62,000 nucleotides of DNA from Adiantum capillus-veneris (lineage: Eukaryota > Streptophyta > Polypodiopsida > Polypodiales > Pteridaceae), in assembly GCA_014529385.2 (NCBI GenBank), contig CM043966.1:85716087-85778086 (forward strand), written 5' to 3'. The notes beneath the pieces are model-generated. The model saw only the letters and a program-made list of their open reading frames with translations, was not told the origin of the DNA and searched no databases. Numbering within the stretch: the stretch's first letter is position 1; every line of letters starts with the position of its first letter. The position numbers and the translations under genes are program-made. This document shows positions 41,088 through 53,071 of this stretch, piece after piece.

Positions 41088-44000
41088 CGGTGCGAGACCT
41101 ATGGGGCGACACTCCGGATAGCAGCATGGAATTGTAATGGATCATATAGGCTACATGTAGGTACCTTTGAAGACCGCTTTAGGGACAGAGACATAGTTTT
41201 CTACTCAGAGACACACCAGATATCCGGACAGCTTATGCCACATGTGAAGGGTTATTTATGGGAAACAGCTGGTCAACCAGACAAGAGATCTCTACGGGGT
41301 AGCCGGGGTTCAGGATGAGTAGCAGTCTTATTTAAAGAGGAGCTGAAACCACTACTACAGATTATCAGGAAAGATGAGCAAGCAAGGTATATGTGGGTGA
41401 GAATGAGAGCCGAGACAGGTAGATTTCTATATATCGCTATATGCTACTTCCCTCCAAGTACATCAGTCTACTCCTCACCTAAAGGACAGTCCCCTTTCTC
41501 CATATTGAATAATGACATATGGGAGTTCTCTAGAGATGGAGACATCGTTCTCTTAGGAGACTTTAATGCCAGAACGGCCAACTCTCAAGCAATATTCTAT
41601 GATACTTCTGAGGAAATGCTCAGAGAAGTGGATTTATCACAGAGGGGGCTTACTAGAAACTCAGAGGATAAAGAACACACTGAATATGGGAGACATCTCA
41701 TGGAGATGGCAACTATACATGGAGATGGCAACTATACATGGTTTGGCCATACTTAATGGTCTAGAGAATTTCCCTTTATCTGGGGATTCACATGCTTCCC
41801 GCACAGGCATGGGGCCAGTACAGTGGATTATGTCATGACTTCACCAAGCTTTATTTCTAGTATTGAGGACTTTAAGGTGGGACCCAGACCGGTTGGGATT
41901 GCAGTGGATCATGCTCTCTTGACCCTATCAATCTCCTTCCAATACAATGCCTCTCAAGCACAAAGGAAGAAGACACACACAAGATATACTTTCACGCCAG
42001 AGACTGATTCAGTCTATGTGGAAAAGATCTATAATAGGATGTGGGCAGCCGAGCCAGTATATACTGTAGAGGAGATTACTTCTCAGTTGACAGAGATACT
42101 ACATGGAGCAGCACAAGAGGCATACCCACATACTCAACCTGATCAGAAGAGAGGATCTAGAAACATGCCTCAAAACAGTTGGTATGACGAGGAATGCAGA
42201 GAGACGAGAACCCAGGTCCAGAAAGAGCTTACACTTGGGATCATCACATATAAGCAATCTCGGATTGCTCTTCGGCGTATAGTACGTCGCAAGAAAAGGG
42301 CATTCTTAGCCAAACTAGAGAAGGATTTATATCAGCTCTTCTTGAGTCAGGACTCACATGAGGCCTGGCGTTTATTTCACAAGCACTCACCGCCTCCGAC
42401 GATTACTTCTCCTGAGATTTGGGGTCAATATGACATCATTATATATGGTATATGGACAGCCTCCATTACCAGATCCGCTAGAGCCATGCCCTGCTACTAG
42501 TACTTTCTTTACTACGGAAATGGTGAAAAAAGCCATTGATAAGATGAAGACAAGAAGAGCATATGATCATAATGGTTTAGTAGCAGAACATCTGGTCCAT
42601 GCCAGGGATCTACTTTCAGAAGTCCTTGCTCGTCTGTTTAATCGGGTCATGTGTGAAGGATTACCTGAATCTTGGAAATTATCTACTCTCGTACCTATTT
42701 TCAAATCAGGGGATCCTATGATACCCGGGAACTTCCGTACCATTATGGTAGGTCACACATTGACCCGACTGTACGCATCCATTCTTGAACAAAAATTGAG
42801 TAGATGGGCAGAGAATGAGTGCATAAGGGCAACGGGACAAGCTGGATTCAGGAGGGGTTATTCCACTTTAGATCATATTCTTACGCTCAGAGCCATTATT
42901 GAGGAAGGAAGAGCAAGCCGGAGAAGGATGTATTGTTGCTTTGTGGATTTTCGGAAAGCTTTTGATACAGTACCAAGGGCCAGATTGATGCGCAGGATGC
43001 AAGAGTTAGGGGTCCCCAAAGAGATTATTTGGGGGATCATGGCCTTATACGGGTCAGTAACTGGTTATGTACGTACTCCAGAAGGGGATTCCGACATTGT
43101 TCATTCCACCGTTGGAGTAAAGCAGGGATGCCCACTGTCCCCTACTTTATTTGGTATGTACATAGATGAGGTATCAGATTACATTGATACAGAGGGTGAC
43201 AGAGGTGCTCAACTTGCAGGGTCATGGATCCCTTTGTTGTTGTATGCAGATGATATTGTATTGATAGCAGAATCACCAGATGGAATGCAGAGGCAGCTAG
43301 ATGCATTACATAAATTCGCGGAGGACAGTGGACTGTCGGTAAACTTGGGTAAAACCAAAGTTATGGTGTTTAACACCACACCGCAGTGGGTTAGGAGATC
43401 AGCACCTACATTTGCATATGGCCAGGATACAGTAGAGTACACAGATGCATACACATACCTTGGTGTGGTATTTGCAGGACCGAAGTTTACTATTAAGAAA
43501 GCAGCGGATGCTAGATTGTCCAGAGCCTCTACGGCCTTGGGAGGGTTGGAGAGGATGTGTTCACAAGTGCAGTTTCAAGAACCACGAACAAAACTTTGGC
43601 TCTTTGATACTGTGGTGGCTTCGGCTATGCTTTATGGGGTCCAGATTTGGGGACCATCTGTGGATCAGGATAATTGGAAGTCAATGGAGAGACCTTTGGT
43701 ATCTATGATTTCCCGAATGATTAAAGCCAAGGCCTCCGTACCACACGCGATTACCCGAGCGGAACTAGCTGCCCCTCCGATAGAAATTGAAGCTCTTACC
43801 AGATCAGTGTCCTTTATACATGGTTTGTGGGATACAAATAATTGCCGATATACTAGACTGGCCCTCGAATCCTCTCGACAATTAGCAACGAAAGGGGATA
43901 CATCATGCTGGTATGCACAATTGTCCTCGTGGTTTCAGAGACACGGGTTCAGTATGGAAAGATTACGCCCCTTCCAATACTCTCTTGAGGCTCCATCACT

Positions 44001-44658
44001 GGCAATTACACGAACGGAGATTAATAAAATCATCCGTCAGGATCTTTTACAGTTGGATACTAAGAGGACATGGGTAGACCCTACACAAGAATTGGGCACG
44101 AAGATGGCCGACTACAAAGAAAACTTCCTACAACTATCTGAAGATGGATTTGTGATTATGGATACCCACCTGTCTCATGGTTTGAGATGTGCTATTGGTC
44201 AGATTCGTACATCCTCACACCAGCTGGAAATTGAATTTGGCAGATTTAGGGGAATCCCACCTGAGAGCAGAATTTGCAAGTTATGCGGAGTGGAGCCGGA
44301 GACAGAATTACACTACATATGCCATTGCACCGTATACTATGAGATACGTGGGCGTTTCCATTGCCTATTTAAAGAAGGCTTTGGACCTCTAGATAGAGTC
44401 ATGCAATACCAAGATCAAAGATGCTTAGGCTTGTACCTACTGGAACTACATCGGCACAGGGATAATCTAATGAGAAGACAAAGAGCACTACAGCCTCAGA
44501 GGCAGATCACAGATTTCTTTGGATCGAGAGAAGCAGGAGTGGAAGGAGAAGCAAGAGGCCAGCAGCCAGCACAAAGGAGTACCCACATTCATACCAAAGG
44601 CACCCTCATTGACAGGGCGATTGAGCTTAGGAAATCGAGTCGACCACGACCGAGATGA
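41084..44658 (+). pseudogene. LINE ORF2: endonuclease and reverse transcriptase
   Basis: Endonuclease at 41113-41960 (LRIAAWNCNGSY, DIVLLGDFNARTA, then DYVMTSPSF and a final VDHALLTLS-type His motif), broken by a stop near 41318 and a frameshift near 41756. Reverse transcriptase in the open stretch 42500-43400: LSTLVPIFKSGDP, FVDFRKAFDTVPR, GVKQGCPLSPTLF and YADDIVLIAES at about 43243. The C-terminal Cys/His motif lies at about 44274-44330 (CKLCGVEPETELHYICHC). The 766-codon open stretch from 42358 includes about 40 out-of-frame codons at its start. Confidence 0.9.
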
Positions 44659-44927
44659 AGAAGCACACTTCACCGGAGGAGACTACAACAAAGGATTATA
44701 AGCATTCTAGCCAAACACCCAAAATGCTCCTAAGAAGTTTATTTAATACTTTGTATTTAGTTTTTCACATTTATTTTCACACTTTCACACTTTTCACACT
44801 TAGTGCTTTAGTACTAAGGTACCCAGACATTGTAACAGATTCACCACTTTTGTATCAGTTTGGTCTCATAGGTCATTCTGGCCTTTTTGAAGACGTTAAT
44901 ATAACATTTCATTTCTCTCTCTCTATC

Positions 44928-45564
44928 TAATAACACGTCTTGAGTTCAACTCTGCTCGTCGGATAGATCTTTAAGGTCTCTTGGGATAGTTTCCTTCGAC
45001 GTTAAAAATTCTCTTCTTCTCGGGGGTGTGTGTGAGTGTGCACTAATAAGAAGAGGAAAATGCTATAACCTTTCTATCACCATGTGTGGTAAATTGGTTA
45101 TGCCATTTCCCTCTTGAATAAGAGGTCTTGAGTTCAACTCTCCTCGTCGGATAGATTTTTAAGGTCTCTTGGGATAGTTTCCTACGACGTTAAAATTCTC
45201 TTCTTGGGTGTGTGTATGTGCGTGCGCGCTAATAAGAAGAGGAAAATGGTATAACCTTTCTATCACCCAAGTGTGGTAAATTTCCCTCTTGAATAACACG
45301 TCTTGAGTTCAACTCTCCTCGTCGAATAGATCTTTAAGGTCTCTTGGGATAGTTTCCTACAACATTAAAATTCTCTTCTCCTGGGGTGGGTGGGTGTGTG
45401 TGCGTCCGCGCACTAATAAGAAGAGGAAAATCGTATAACCTTTCTATCACCCAAGTGTGGTAGATTGATTATGCCATTTCCCTCTTGAATAACACGTCTT
45501 GAGTTCAACTCTCCTCGTCGGATAGATCTTTAAGGTCTCTTGGGATAGTTTCCTACGACGTGAA

Positions 45565-45570
<6 letters not shown>
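44928..45570 (+). repeat. Tandem array of a tRNA-like SINE (about 4 units)
   Basis: Units of 175-196 bp repeat TCTTGAGTTCAACTC, then TCGTCGGATAGATC, GGTCTCTTGGGATAG and GACGTTAAAATTCTCTTCTT. The GAGTTCAACTC string occurs at 44941, 45130, 45305 and 45500 and resembles a pol III B box. The better A box (TGGTAGATTGG) precedes it in some units. The array starts directly at the LINE tail. First and last units are partial. Confidence 0.65.

Positions 45571-45649
<79 letters not shown>
45568..45649. repeat. (CT)n microsatellite at SINE end
   Basis: About 41 CT units directly after GACGTGAAATTT, where other SINE units have TTCTCTTCTT. Confidence 0.95.
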
Positions 45650-45654
<5 letters not shown>

Positions 45655-45689
45655 CTTCTCTCACAATTTTCATTCTCTCTTGTTTTGGT

Positions 45690-45765
45690 CTATTGCACAA
45701 TCTCTCATGAAGTAAAGGGGAGCTCTCTCTTCCCTTCAGTAAAAGGAACCTTGATGACGCACCGA
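45690..45765 (+). repeat. Scrap of an L2-type LTR U5 region
   Basis: GAGCTCTCTCTTCCCTTCAG then AAAAGGAACCTTGA resembles the L2 LTR string AAAGCTCTCTCTTTCCCTAA then AAAAGGAACCTTGAG. Confidence 0.45.
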
Positions 45766-45809
45766 GCACTCATCCTGAACATTCACCATCATTCTCTTCC
45801 ACTGCCCAT

Positions 45810-45813
<4 letters not shown>

Positions 45814-45881
<68 letters not shown>
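45814..45881. repeat. (CT)n microsatellite
   Basis: About 34 CT units before the LINE C-terminal fragment. Confidence 0.95.
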
Positions 45882-45884
<3 letters not shown>

Positions 45885-45886
<2 letters not shown>

Positions 45887-46495
45887 CATGAGCACGAGCT
45901 GAATTTTGAACTACAATTACTTGAGGCCCTCCACAGCAAATGGAAGAATGCAATGCACAGGTCCAAGTTTGAATACTATTGCAAGCACATAAACACGAGA
46001 TACTGGGAAGAGTACAAGACCGGGGCAACCCAAATACATATCAGGACACCCATGTCTTACCGTGCGAGACGGGTCATCACCTTGATGCGGACAAGATCAC
46101 ACATGCTCAAAAGTGAAACGGGAGGATGGCTGAATATTGATGCAAACATGAGGAGATGCACTCAATGCAACTTGAACTCATTGGAAAATGAGGCACATGT
46201 AACCCTTGAATGTCCAGCATATGCACACATTCGGGTCGACTTTCCCCAACTTATTCAAGGATGTACTACATTTGAGGAGCTTCTCTCAAGAACACATCCC
46301 TCTCCAGTAGCACTAGGCATCTATCTTGCCAAAGTGCTAGAACATCACACCACACTCACAAACAAAATCACCACAGAATCATGACACGTCCCCTCCTTCA
46401 CATGGGAAGGGGGGAGTCTCATATATGATATTTTGGGTCCCATGGGTCATTTTGGCCCCCCGAGGACAAAATACATCATCATCATCATCTCTCTC
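45885..46495 (+). mobile_element. 5'-truncated LINE of a second subfamily
   Basis: It has the coding end of a LINE ORF2 (45953-46384) and a 3' tail GGGTCATTTTGGCCCCCCGA, then AATACATCATCATCATCATC and a short CT run. The tail shares GGTCATT..GGCC and the ATA..CAT..CTCT end with the full LINE. Confidence 0.65.
45953..46384 (+). pseudogene. LINE ORF2 C-terminus with Cys/His motif
   Basis: 143 codons, open, with RMRT-rich sequence and CTQCNLNSLENEAHVTLEC then PAYAHIR. This is the C-X2-C...H...C pattern at the C-terminus of LINE ORF2, in the same position as 44274-44330 in the full element but with clearly different sequence. The reverse transcriptase is absent. Confidence 0.65.
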
Positions 46496-47671
46496 TCGTG
46501 GCTTGAAGTGCTAAATGTCCGTTAAAGTCTGTTCTTTCAATTAGCAAGTAGTGCCCATCCTGTCACACCGACACTGCATGCAAACCTACCATCCATAGGA
46601 TCTCGAACCCGTCCCACAAATGATATTGGCAAGCTCACAAAAGGGCATAGGAGTGACCAAATTTGTAGGGCCACACTACCATTGGTGAAGAGAGAACATG
46701 GAGTTAGGAGCAGTCTCCACTCAAACAAAACCTCCTCTAATTGTTGTCATTGTCGGCTAAGCATTTGGCACCACATACTCCCCTATCTACCTACCTATCT
46801 CTGTCTCTGTCTTTGTCTCAGGTACACGTCACTATGTTGTTGCTGAACACTGGTGTTGCAGCCTGCTGGCTCTAATCCTTATGATCTCTATCATGTTGTC
46901 GTACAGGGTCCTACTGCTGTGCAAAACTGTGTTAGCTTTGCTATGGTTGTGGCTGTGAGGGCCGTCCCCTCTTGCAATCTCAATTGTCGTCTTGAAATGT
47001 AAAGCATTGGTTCAATATGCCCGTAGCCAAATCCTCTGTAAGCGGAGCACCCCTTTCCACAATCCCCCTCTCATGACATCTAAGGCACTAGTTCAATATG
47101 CCCGTAACCACAATTCTCTGTGAGTGGAGCACCCCTTTCCAGTCAAAAGTGATAGTATTTGCAGCAACATGAACGCAGCAGGAGTCCGCTCGTTCGACTC
47201 CAATGCACCACCTGCCTTAGGTAGCAGAAGGCAGCGTTGACTTTGTAAAATGCCACGTGAGTGACACTTTTATAAAGTTGCTACATTGTAATACTAACCT
47301 CATTGTCTGCCAGAAGACGTTATATAAACTCACCGTTCAATAAGCCAATGCAGACCATGAGGTTAGAGTGATCAGAGTCTTCCTCATGCTCAAAATCCGA
47401 AAACTACCAGTGTCACATACACCCACTCTCAGCACCTAAGGATGTATTCCAATGCTGTGATTTAGTAACAACTAGTGGGATGTATCCTTGCATCAAGGTC
47501 TCTCTTTCGAAGGCGTTGGTTTTAAAAAACGAACAGACACTTGCACCACCCACTATCTTCAAGTCGAAATGGCTCGTTGTATTTCTGTTGGCAGGTTTTT
47601 CTGATGCAGGTACGCTCACAAATATGATAACACACACATGATGAGTGAGTCACAAAGGAAGACATAATTAC
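46496..47671. other. Right end of NDUFS4 intron 1, with a short tandem duplication
   Basis: No gene is seen. About 82 bp are tandemly duplicated at 46997-47160 (GTTCAATATGCCCGTA and GGAGCACCCCTTTCCA occur in both halves). Confidence 0.55.
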
Positions 47672-47824
47672 CCGTCGCTTGAGATGCTCTTGAGGGACGC
47701 CCGAAACCTCTCCAATCTCGCCACGATAAGTAGATGAGGGGACATCTGAAGAGAAGACGCGAAATTGCTGCGTACAAGTGCGCGATCTGCAAGCGCGCAC
47801 CGCGTTTCGAATCGCACCCGCCAT
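47672..47824 (-). CDS. NDUFS4: NDUFS4 exon 1 with start codon and mitochondrial presequence
   Basis: The ATG at 47824 opens MAGAIRNAVRACRSRTC, an Arg- and Ala-rich, acid-free start typical of a mitochondrial targeting peptide. It ends SGVPQEHLKRR, the conserved NDUFS4 segment that precedes VVIYSPART. The donor GTAATT follows at 47671. 51 codons, phase 0, matching exon 2 exactly. The unspliced frame continues 49 codons and stops, with no family similarity. Confidence 0.9.
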
Positions 47825-47838
47825 CTCCGACAGTAATT

Positions 47839-47871
<33 letters not shown>

Positions 47872-47900
47872 GTGGCGTAGGATAATAAATGTAAAGTCAA
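47825..47900 (-). promoter_or_regulatory. NDUFS4 5' leader and likely core promoter
   Basis: Directly upstream of the ATG lies a (TC)n run on the coding strand (47838-47868), then ACATTTATTATCC, a weak TATA-like stretch. Pyrimidine runs are common in plant core promoters and leaders. The transcription start cannot be fixed. Confidence 0.4.
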
Positions 47901-48220
47901 GCCTAAGTGAAGAAGTTTAAAATCAATAGCCAATGTGTGTGTCTGGTCAATTTTGAAAAAAATCAAGCCTAAGTGAAGAAGGAAGTTTAAAATCAAAAGC
48001 CAATGTGTGTGTCTGGTCAATTTTGAAAACATCCGAATTGAGGGGAATCAAGCTTAAGTGAAGAAGGAAGTTTAGAATCAAAAGCCAATGTGTATGTCTG
48101 GTATATTTTGAAAAAATCCGAATTGAGGGGAATCAAGCTTAAGTGAAGAAGGAAGTTTAAAATCAAAAGCTAATGTGTATGTCTGGTCAATTTTGAAAAA
48201 ATCCGAATTGAGGGGAATCA
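47896..48220. repeat. 85-bp tandem repeat upstream of NDUFS4
   Basis: About 3.8 units with period near 85 bp; GGAAGTTTA recurs at 47981, 48066 and 48151, and each unit holds GTGTCTGGTCAATTTTG or a near match and mostly ATCCGAATTGAGGGG. The first unit is shortened by internal deletion. Confidence 0.9.
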
Positions 48221-48429
48221 TTGGAGATCCACTAAAGAGGCGAAAGAAAGACGAAGAAAGGGGGGGACAAGAACAAGGCGGTTGGCAGTCAAAGTCTCTT
48301 TGTGCTTTTGGTTCTCTCGCTCTCTGGAAGTTTGTATGCGAGCGGCAGGGAGATGCTGGGCGGTTAAAGGAAGCCTTTTCTCTCTGTGTCTCTCCCCTAT
48401 CTATAAAGAGCATTCTTGAGTCGGCGATC

Positions 48430-48535
<106 letters not shown>

Positions 48536-48839
48536 GATGATGAGGGCAAACAGGGGATGCTTATGCAGCTGCACACGGAGATGATGAGTTTGTGACATCT
48601 CTCTTACTCTGTTGTGTTGGTTTTCAGGCCCTCTGACCCAGCTCAGCCTGGTTCCAAACAGCCTACAGGCTGAAGGGGACAAAGTTGCAAGTCACTTTTT
48701 TTGTGGTTGACGTAGGCGAGGAGAATAGCTGAACTGCCTCCAAGAGTTTTTGAGGCGGGGCTAGTGCGAGAGCAGGAGAGGTGGCGGCTGCAGCAGCTGA
48801 CGGGTAAGGGCAAGCTGAGGGAACGGAAGGATTCTCTGT

Positions 48840-48840
<1 letters not shown>

Positions 48841-48920
<80 letters not shown>
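48841..48920. repeat. (CT)n microsatellite
   Basis: About 40 CT units followed by TCTTCTCGGGTGTGTG, the same join seen in the SINE array. Confidence 0.95.
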
Positions 48921-48923
<3 letters not shown>

Positions 48924-49118
48924 TCTCGGGTGTGTGTGTGGGTGGGTGTGTTTGTGTGTGCGAATAAAAAGAGGAAAATGGTATAACCTTTCTATCACCC
49001 AAGTGTGGTAGATTGGTTATGCCATTTCCCTCTTGAATAACAGGTCTTTAGTTCAACTCTCCTCGTCGGTTAGATCTTTAAGGTCTCTTGGGATAGTTTC
49101 CTACGACGTTAAAACTCC
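48921..49118 (+). repeat. tRNA-like SINE, single unit
   Basis: Same sequence as the 45-kb array. A possible A box TGGTAGATTGG is at 49006-49016 and a possible B box AGTTCAACTCT at 49050-49060, spaced as in a tRNA. The body ends GACGTTAAAACTCCTTCTTC. Confidence 0.65.
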
Positions 49119-49280
<162 letters not shown>

Positions 49281-49299
49281 GAGAGCGAAAGCTGACATG

Positions 49300-50649
49300 G
49301 AAAGGGGGAGGGGGACGAATATTCAAGTCAAGTCCCATTGACTAATGGGGTTTCTTTTAAATATGCCCAGTAAGTAAGTGTGAGTGTATGTGCTACACAT
49401 TTTGAAAAAAAAAAGGAGGGGAGAATCTGTAGGCATTGCTAATGCTATAGAATGATGTTGGGAATGTTATGCTTGATACGATTCGAGAGATATGAAATCG
49501 AAAAGTATATACAATTTTGAAATAGACGATCACGTATGTTAGAGATACAAAGAATATAGAATCCTGAAGTATTTATGTGAGGACGCCAAGTTAAGTGCAG
49601 CATGTGAAAGAGAGTATAGTGATGATTTGGTACAGAGTCAGGTTAGTGGGAAGCAGTATTAGGTATAGTAGATAGAAGATGTAGTGAAGTTAAAGTAGAA
49701 ATTATATTAATTATGAAGTATCAAATTAATTATGAATGTCACAATTTGTGTAGTTTGATCTCTATAGAGTGCAGTAATTTCAAACCATGACCTAGCATAG
49801 GGACAATTAGCTTGTTTTAATCTGATTGCAACTCAGTCCCTACCTTTTTTACGCTAGGACTTTAATCTGGTATATCTTGAGATCCTCATAACATAGGACA
49901 AACCAGGAGATACATAGATTGACATCAAGGATCTAGCAATAAAGTAAACATGTACACAATGCATTGACTACTGCAATATATGAGATAGATTGCCAAACTG
50001 TAAGGAAAGTATTAGAGCATGTGTATTTATTATCCACATATGATGATTGACATCGAGTGTTTATTATTGGTGAGGGGACCATGTAGCTAAACTAAACTAC
50101 GAAAGTGTTGACAAACTCTAAAAATACAGAAAGCATTGATGAACTCTAAAATTGAAGTGCACTGCCAATTTGGTGGTCATCAGTACGGGTGTCATCCGAG
50201 TGTGCAAGGTAGAGGACGCTCTTTATGTCAAGCTACATGAAAACAATGTGAGTAGTTAAACATTTCCTCTTGCAATGAAGCATAGAGTGAAAAAGTAAAC
50301 ATATAGTGCACGTCTGAAAAGTGCCATATGAAAGTATAGTGGAGAGTTGGCATTGTGGTCTCCCCAGAATTTATAACGAACAAAAGTCGTGCCCTGCCCC
50401 GTAGTCTTTATGTTTTGTCCAAGCAAACACATAGGCATGGAGGTTTGGATACAAATAAATGAACCTTGCAATTTTGTTGAGGCCAAGTCATACTTATCAA
50501 TTTAAAGCATCCACTACCATGAATATAGATGCTTCTTATGGCACACATTGCAAGAATTAAAGAAGATATAAAAGACCTAAATATGTAACTAATTTAATGA
50601 GAATGAGGATATTTTTAATATGAGTACATAAATAGTACATGTCTACAAA
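49300..50649. other. No gene recognised
   Basis: AT-rich sequence with only short frames. Nothing could be assigned to a family. Confidence 0.5.
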
Positions 50650-51065
50650 GTCACTGGGACTGCACTATCTTGCACATGTGACTCATTGCTCTCCTCTCTA
50701 ACTGGCAGAGCGTCAAAATCCGTCACCACCACCGATGACTGCTCTAGTCGTGCACTCAAGGAGCTGTCATGCTCTACATGTCTATCCTCAGACCCTGCAT
50801 GCACAATGAGCGAAGTGTCACGCTGATCATCAGCAAAGTATACTCACCTAGATTGTGAACATCTGCATGGCAATGGACTCACAGAGACTATGTCGTCTTT
50901 GACACCAAGAACATAGAGAAGAATCAAACGAGCACCACGATGGCCTCACGCTATCACAAGAGAACCTCTCCTCATCAAGTAAGACTCATCAATCAGATGA
51001 ACATGAGACCCATGATCTCTAAGCTACGAGATGGAGATCAAACTCTTATGAGCATCAGGCACATA

Positions 51066-51385
51066 CTAAACATCATGGAGCACAAGCATACTCCCACTGA
51101 AAAAACACAAATGAATGTCACCCACACCATGAACACCATCCTGTCTTAGAGCAAAAAAAGTGCTAAACCACTCCCTGTGAGGAGTAACATGGTGTAAAGC
51201 ACTAATGTCCAGCTGCCAATCGTGAGACAAACTCCATGTATGTCTAAGTGAACGTGTGGAAGTAGGAGTGCCTACCACACTCGTACTCTCACCAACAACC
51301 AATGGAAACCTGCGTTGTCTCCAACGCCTGAAACAACGTCTCCTCATGTGTTTTGGTTTGCCACAATGTCAACAAACCACATGTC
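51066..51385 (-). pseudogene. Copia zinc knuckle and protease start
   Basis: The minus strand reads HCGKPKHMRRRCF with a stop inside the CCHC motif, then after about 40 residues WQLDISALHHVTPHREWFS. Copia elements have W-x-L-D-S/T-G-A-S-x-H-x-T/C there, so the catalytic triad has been changed (DIS in place of DSG or DTG). Confidence 0.6.
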
Positions 51386-52781
51386 TGCGCCTCTGAGATC
51401 TTCTTGATACACCAACGTGTGTATCCAATGACAAACGGTCACTGCAAGATTCCATAAGTGAGCACAAAACGAGTCTATAGATCAGCCCACACAGTGTAAA
51501 TGCACTGTCCACAAGAGCATAACTACTCAACACAATGCAAAAGAAAACTAGCTGATTAAACACTTGCCACCAAAACTACGGCATACATCGCATAAAGCGC
51601 ATAACCCTCTGCCAAAACCAAGAACTAATCATGCATAAATGGTGACCATAAGCAAGGAGAGCGCAAGCAAAATGACCATCTGCATAGGCACAAGCCAAAA
51701 TGTGGCTAAAACAGTTCTCTAGCACCTATCGCAAAACGCATAAAACCTAGCAAAAATTCAACAGTGTCTCCTTTGTAACTGGAGAAACATCTCACCCATA
51801 AAACCGCATCCAAGATGCCAAAGTGGGAGAAGCTCTCGACCACTACAAACTGACAAAAATCTATCAACCAAAAGTATGGCAAAGTGGGAGTAAACCTCGA
51901 CCACTATAGTCTCCGAAAGAGGACATAAACCATAAGACTACTCAATGCCAATAAGTAGAAATGCCCAAAATGGCTCCACATTTTCACATACAATGGCAAT
52001 CCACACTCAACATACATCAATGGAGTGACCGCGCATAAGCAAGTGCCAAAAGAGTTGCAATCCAGAATTGATCAATGCGAAAAACAATGCTCTCAAGATA
52101 GCTCACCGGCACTTGAAAGTGCTTGCCAAAATGCATGTACAATGGATATCAACCATGCACCATGATCATATGAAAATTGATTAGCAAAGACCATGAATCC
52201 AAGCACAAAATCACTGCCAAAGTATCATGTGAAAACCTGTGAAAGAATCTCACCTGTGTGCTCCAAAAAACCACATCTCTCAAGAGACCACTTCGATAGT
52301 GTGTAAACGCCTCCGTGACTCTTTGCCCGAATCTACCAAAAAACCTCAAACCACAAGCTCTACACAAGCTTAAATTTCATCTCCAGCTCAAAATATATGC
52401 ACCCAACTTGGAGCACCTCCCGTACTTCCAAAAGTGCATCAAACTCGCACACCATGCGAAAACAGAAAACCTGCAACTTTTGTATACAGTCAGTCTGAGC
52501 TGAATATCAGGAATTTGCAAAAAGTTTGTTCTGCAAAGTTGTAGAGCACATCAATACGGCTGGGCATGACAGACAGAATACTCAGATCTGCATTACACAA
52601 TCTTCCACACTCCTTTCTGAGCTTCCACAAGAGCATACATCACTCTCAGCTCAGCTCAGAAGCTCCCATTGCATTCTCGCAAAGCTTTCAAGGTTTCTTG
52701 ATCTCTCCACCGCCAAGAGCGAGCGAGCTATCGCCTCAAAGCTCTCAAAGATGTTGTGCTCCCCGCCATCGCCAAGCCGTA

Positions 52782-52793
52782 GCTTTGATATCA
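52782..52793 (-). other. Primer-binding-site-like sequence of the copia remnant
   Basis: The minus strand reads TGATATCAAAGC, two changes from TGGTATCAGAGC, three bases from the proposed LTR end. Confidence 0.45.
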
Positions 52794-52795
52794 AT

Positions 52796-52822
52796 TGTGA
52801 GTGCGCAAATGCGGTGCGTATG

Positions 52823-52895
<73 letters not shown>

Positions 52896-53071
52896 GGATC
52901 ACTTCAACACTATGTGTGTGAGAGAGCCCCTTATACTTCTATCTAGTAAAGAATAAGGTGTGTATAAGTAATGGGTGGTCGGATGTCTCTGATGCGTCCG
53001 ACAGAGGTAAGAGGCACACAGCCTTTACCCCCAAAAATTCTAAAGTCGAGCGTGAAGCGCGCATCAGTACA
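52796..53071 (-). repeat. Probable copia LTR
   Basis: On the minus strand it starts TGTACTGATGCGCGC and ends GCACTCACA, with TG..CA ends. A (GA)n run at 52826-52892 lies inside and CTTATACACACC is a possible TATA region. No second copy is in the window to confirm the ends. Confidence 0.45.
52826..52892. repeat. (GA)n microsatellite
   Basis: About 33 GA units. Confidence 0.95.

Larger units (their letters stand above)
39484..44925 (+). mobile_element. Full-length but inactive LINE (non-LTR retrotransposon)
   Basis: About 5.4 kb. The 5' region (39484-39980) has CTACGCG/CGCGTAG palindromic units. ORF1 is at 39982-41087, ORF2 at 41084-44658, and a 3' untranslated part ends GACGTTAATATAACATTTC, then TTTCTCTCTCTC. 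ORF2 carries an apurinic-type endonuclease, a reverse transcriptase and a C-terminal Cys/His motif, as in L1-like plant LINEs. Several stops and frameshifts disable both ORFs. Confidence 0.9.
3182..47824 (-). other. NDUFS4: NDUFS4/FRO1 gene span (exons 1-4, 3' end missing)
   Basis: Four exons on the minus strand join into an open, collinear protein of 134 residues matching the complex I subunit NDUFS4 (FRO1 in Arabidopsis, about 154 residues from memory). Introns are 3836-47671 (43,836 bp, phase 0, GTAATT..ACAG), 3469-3746 (278 bp, GTGCGT..TATAG) and 3212-3338 (127 bp, phase 0, GTAGTG..TTGCAG). Exon 4 ends at a GTGTGT donor, so at least one more exon must follow beyond the left edge. The product is a small matrix-arm subunit needed for assembly and stability of mitochondrial complex I. 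The alternative, two partial paralogues placed by chance in order, strand and phase, is less likely but not excluded. Confidence 0.85.
50650..53071 (-). mobile_element. Decayed 5' part of a Ty1/copia element
   Basis: On the minus strand: probable LTR (53071-52796), a primer-site-like sequence, a long degenerate gag region, a zinc-knuckle remnant near 51375 and a copia-type protease and pre-integrase start (51270-51150). The rest of pol is absent or too eroded to read. Stops are frequent. Confidence 0.55.

Noticed and set aside
47522-47671. Continuation of the NDUFS4 exon 1 frame for 49 more codons
   Set aside because: After the GTAATT donor, similarity to the family ends and the sequence looks non-coding. 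Splicing to exon 2 gives the expected protein.
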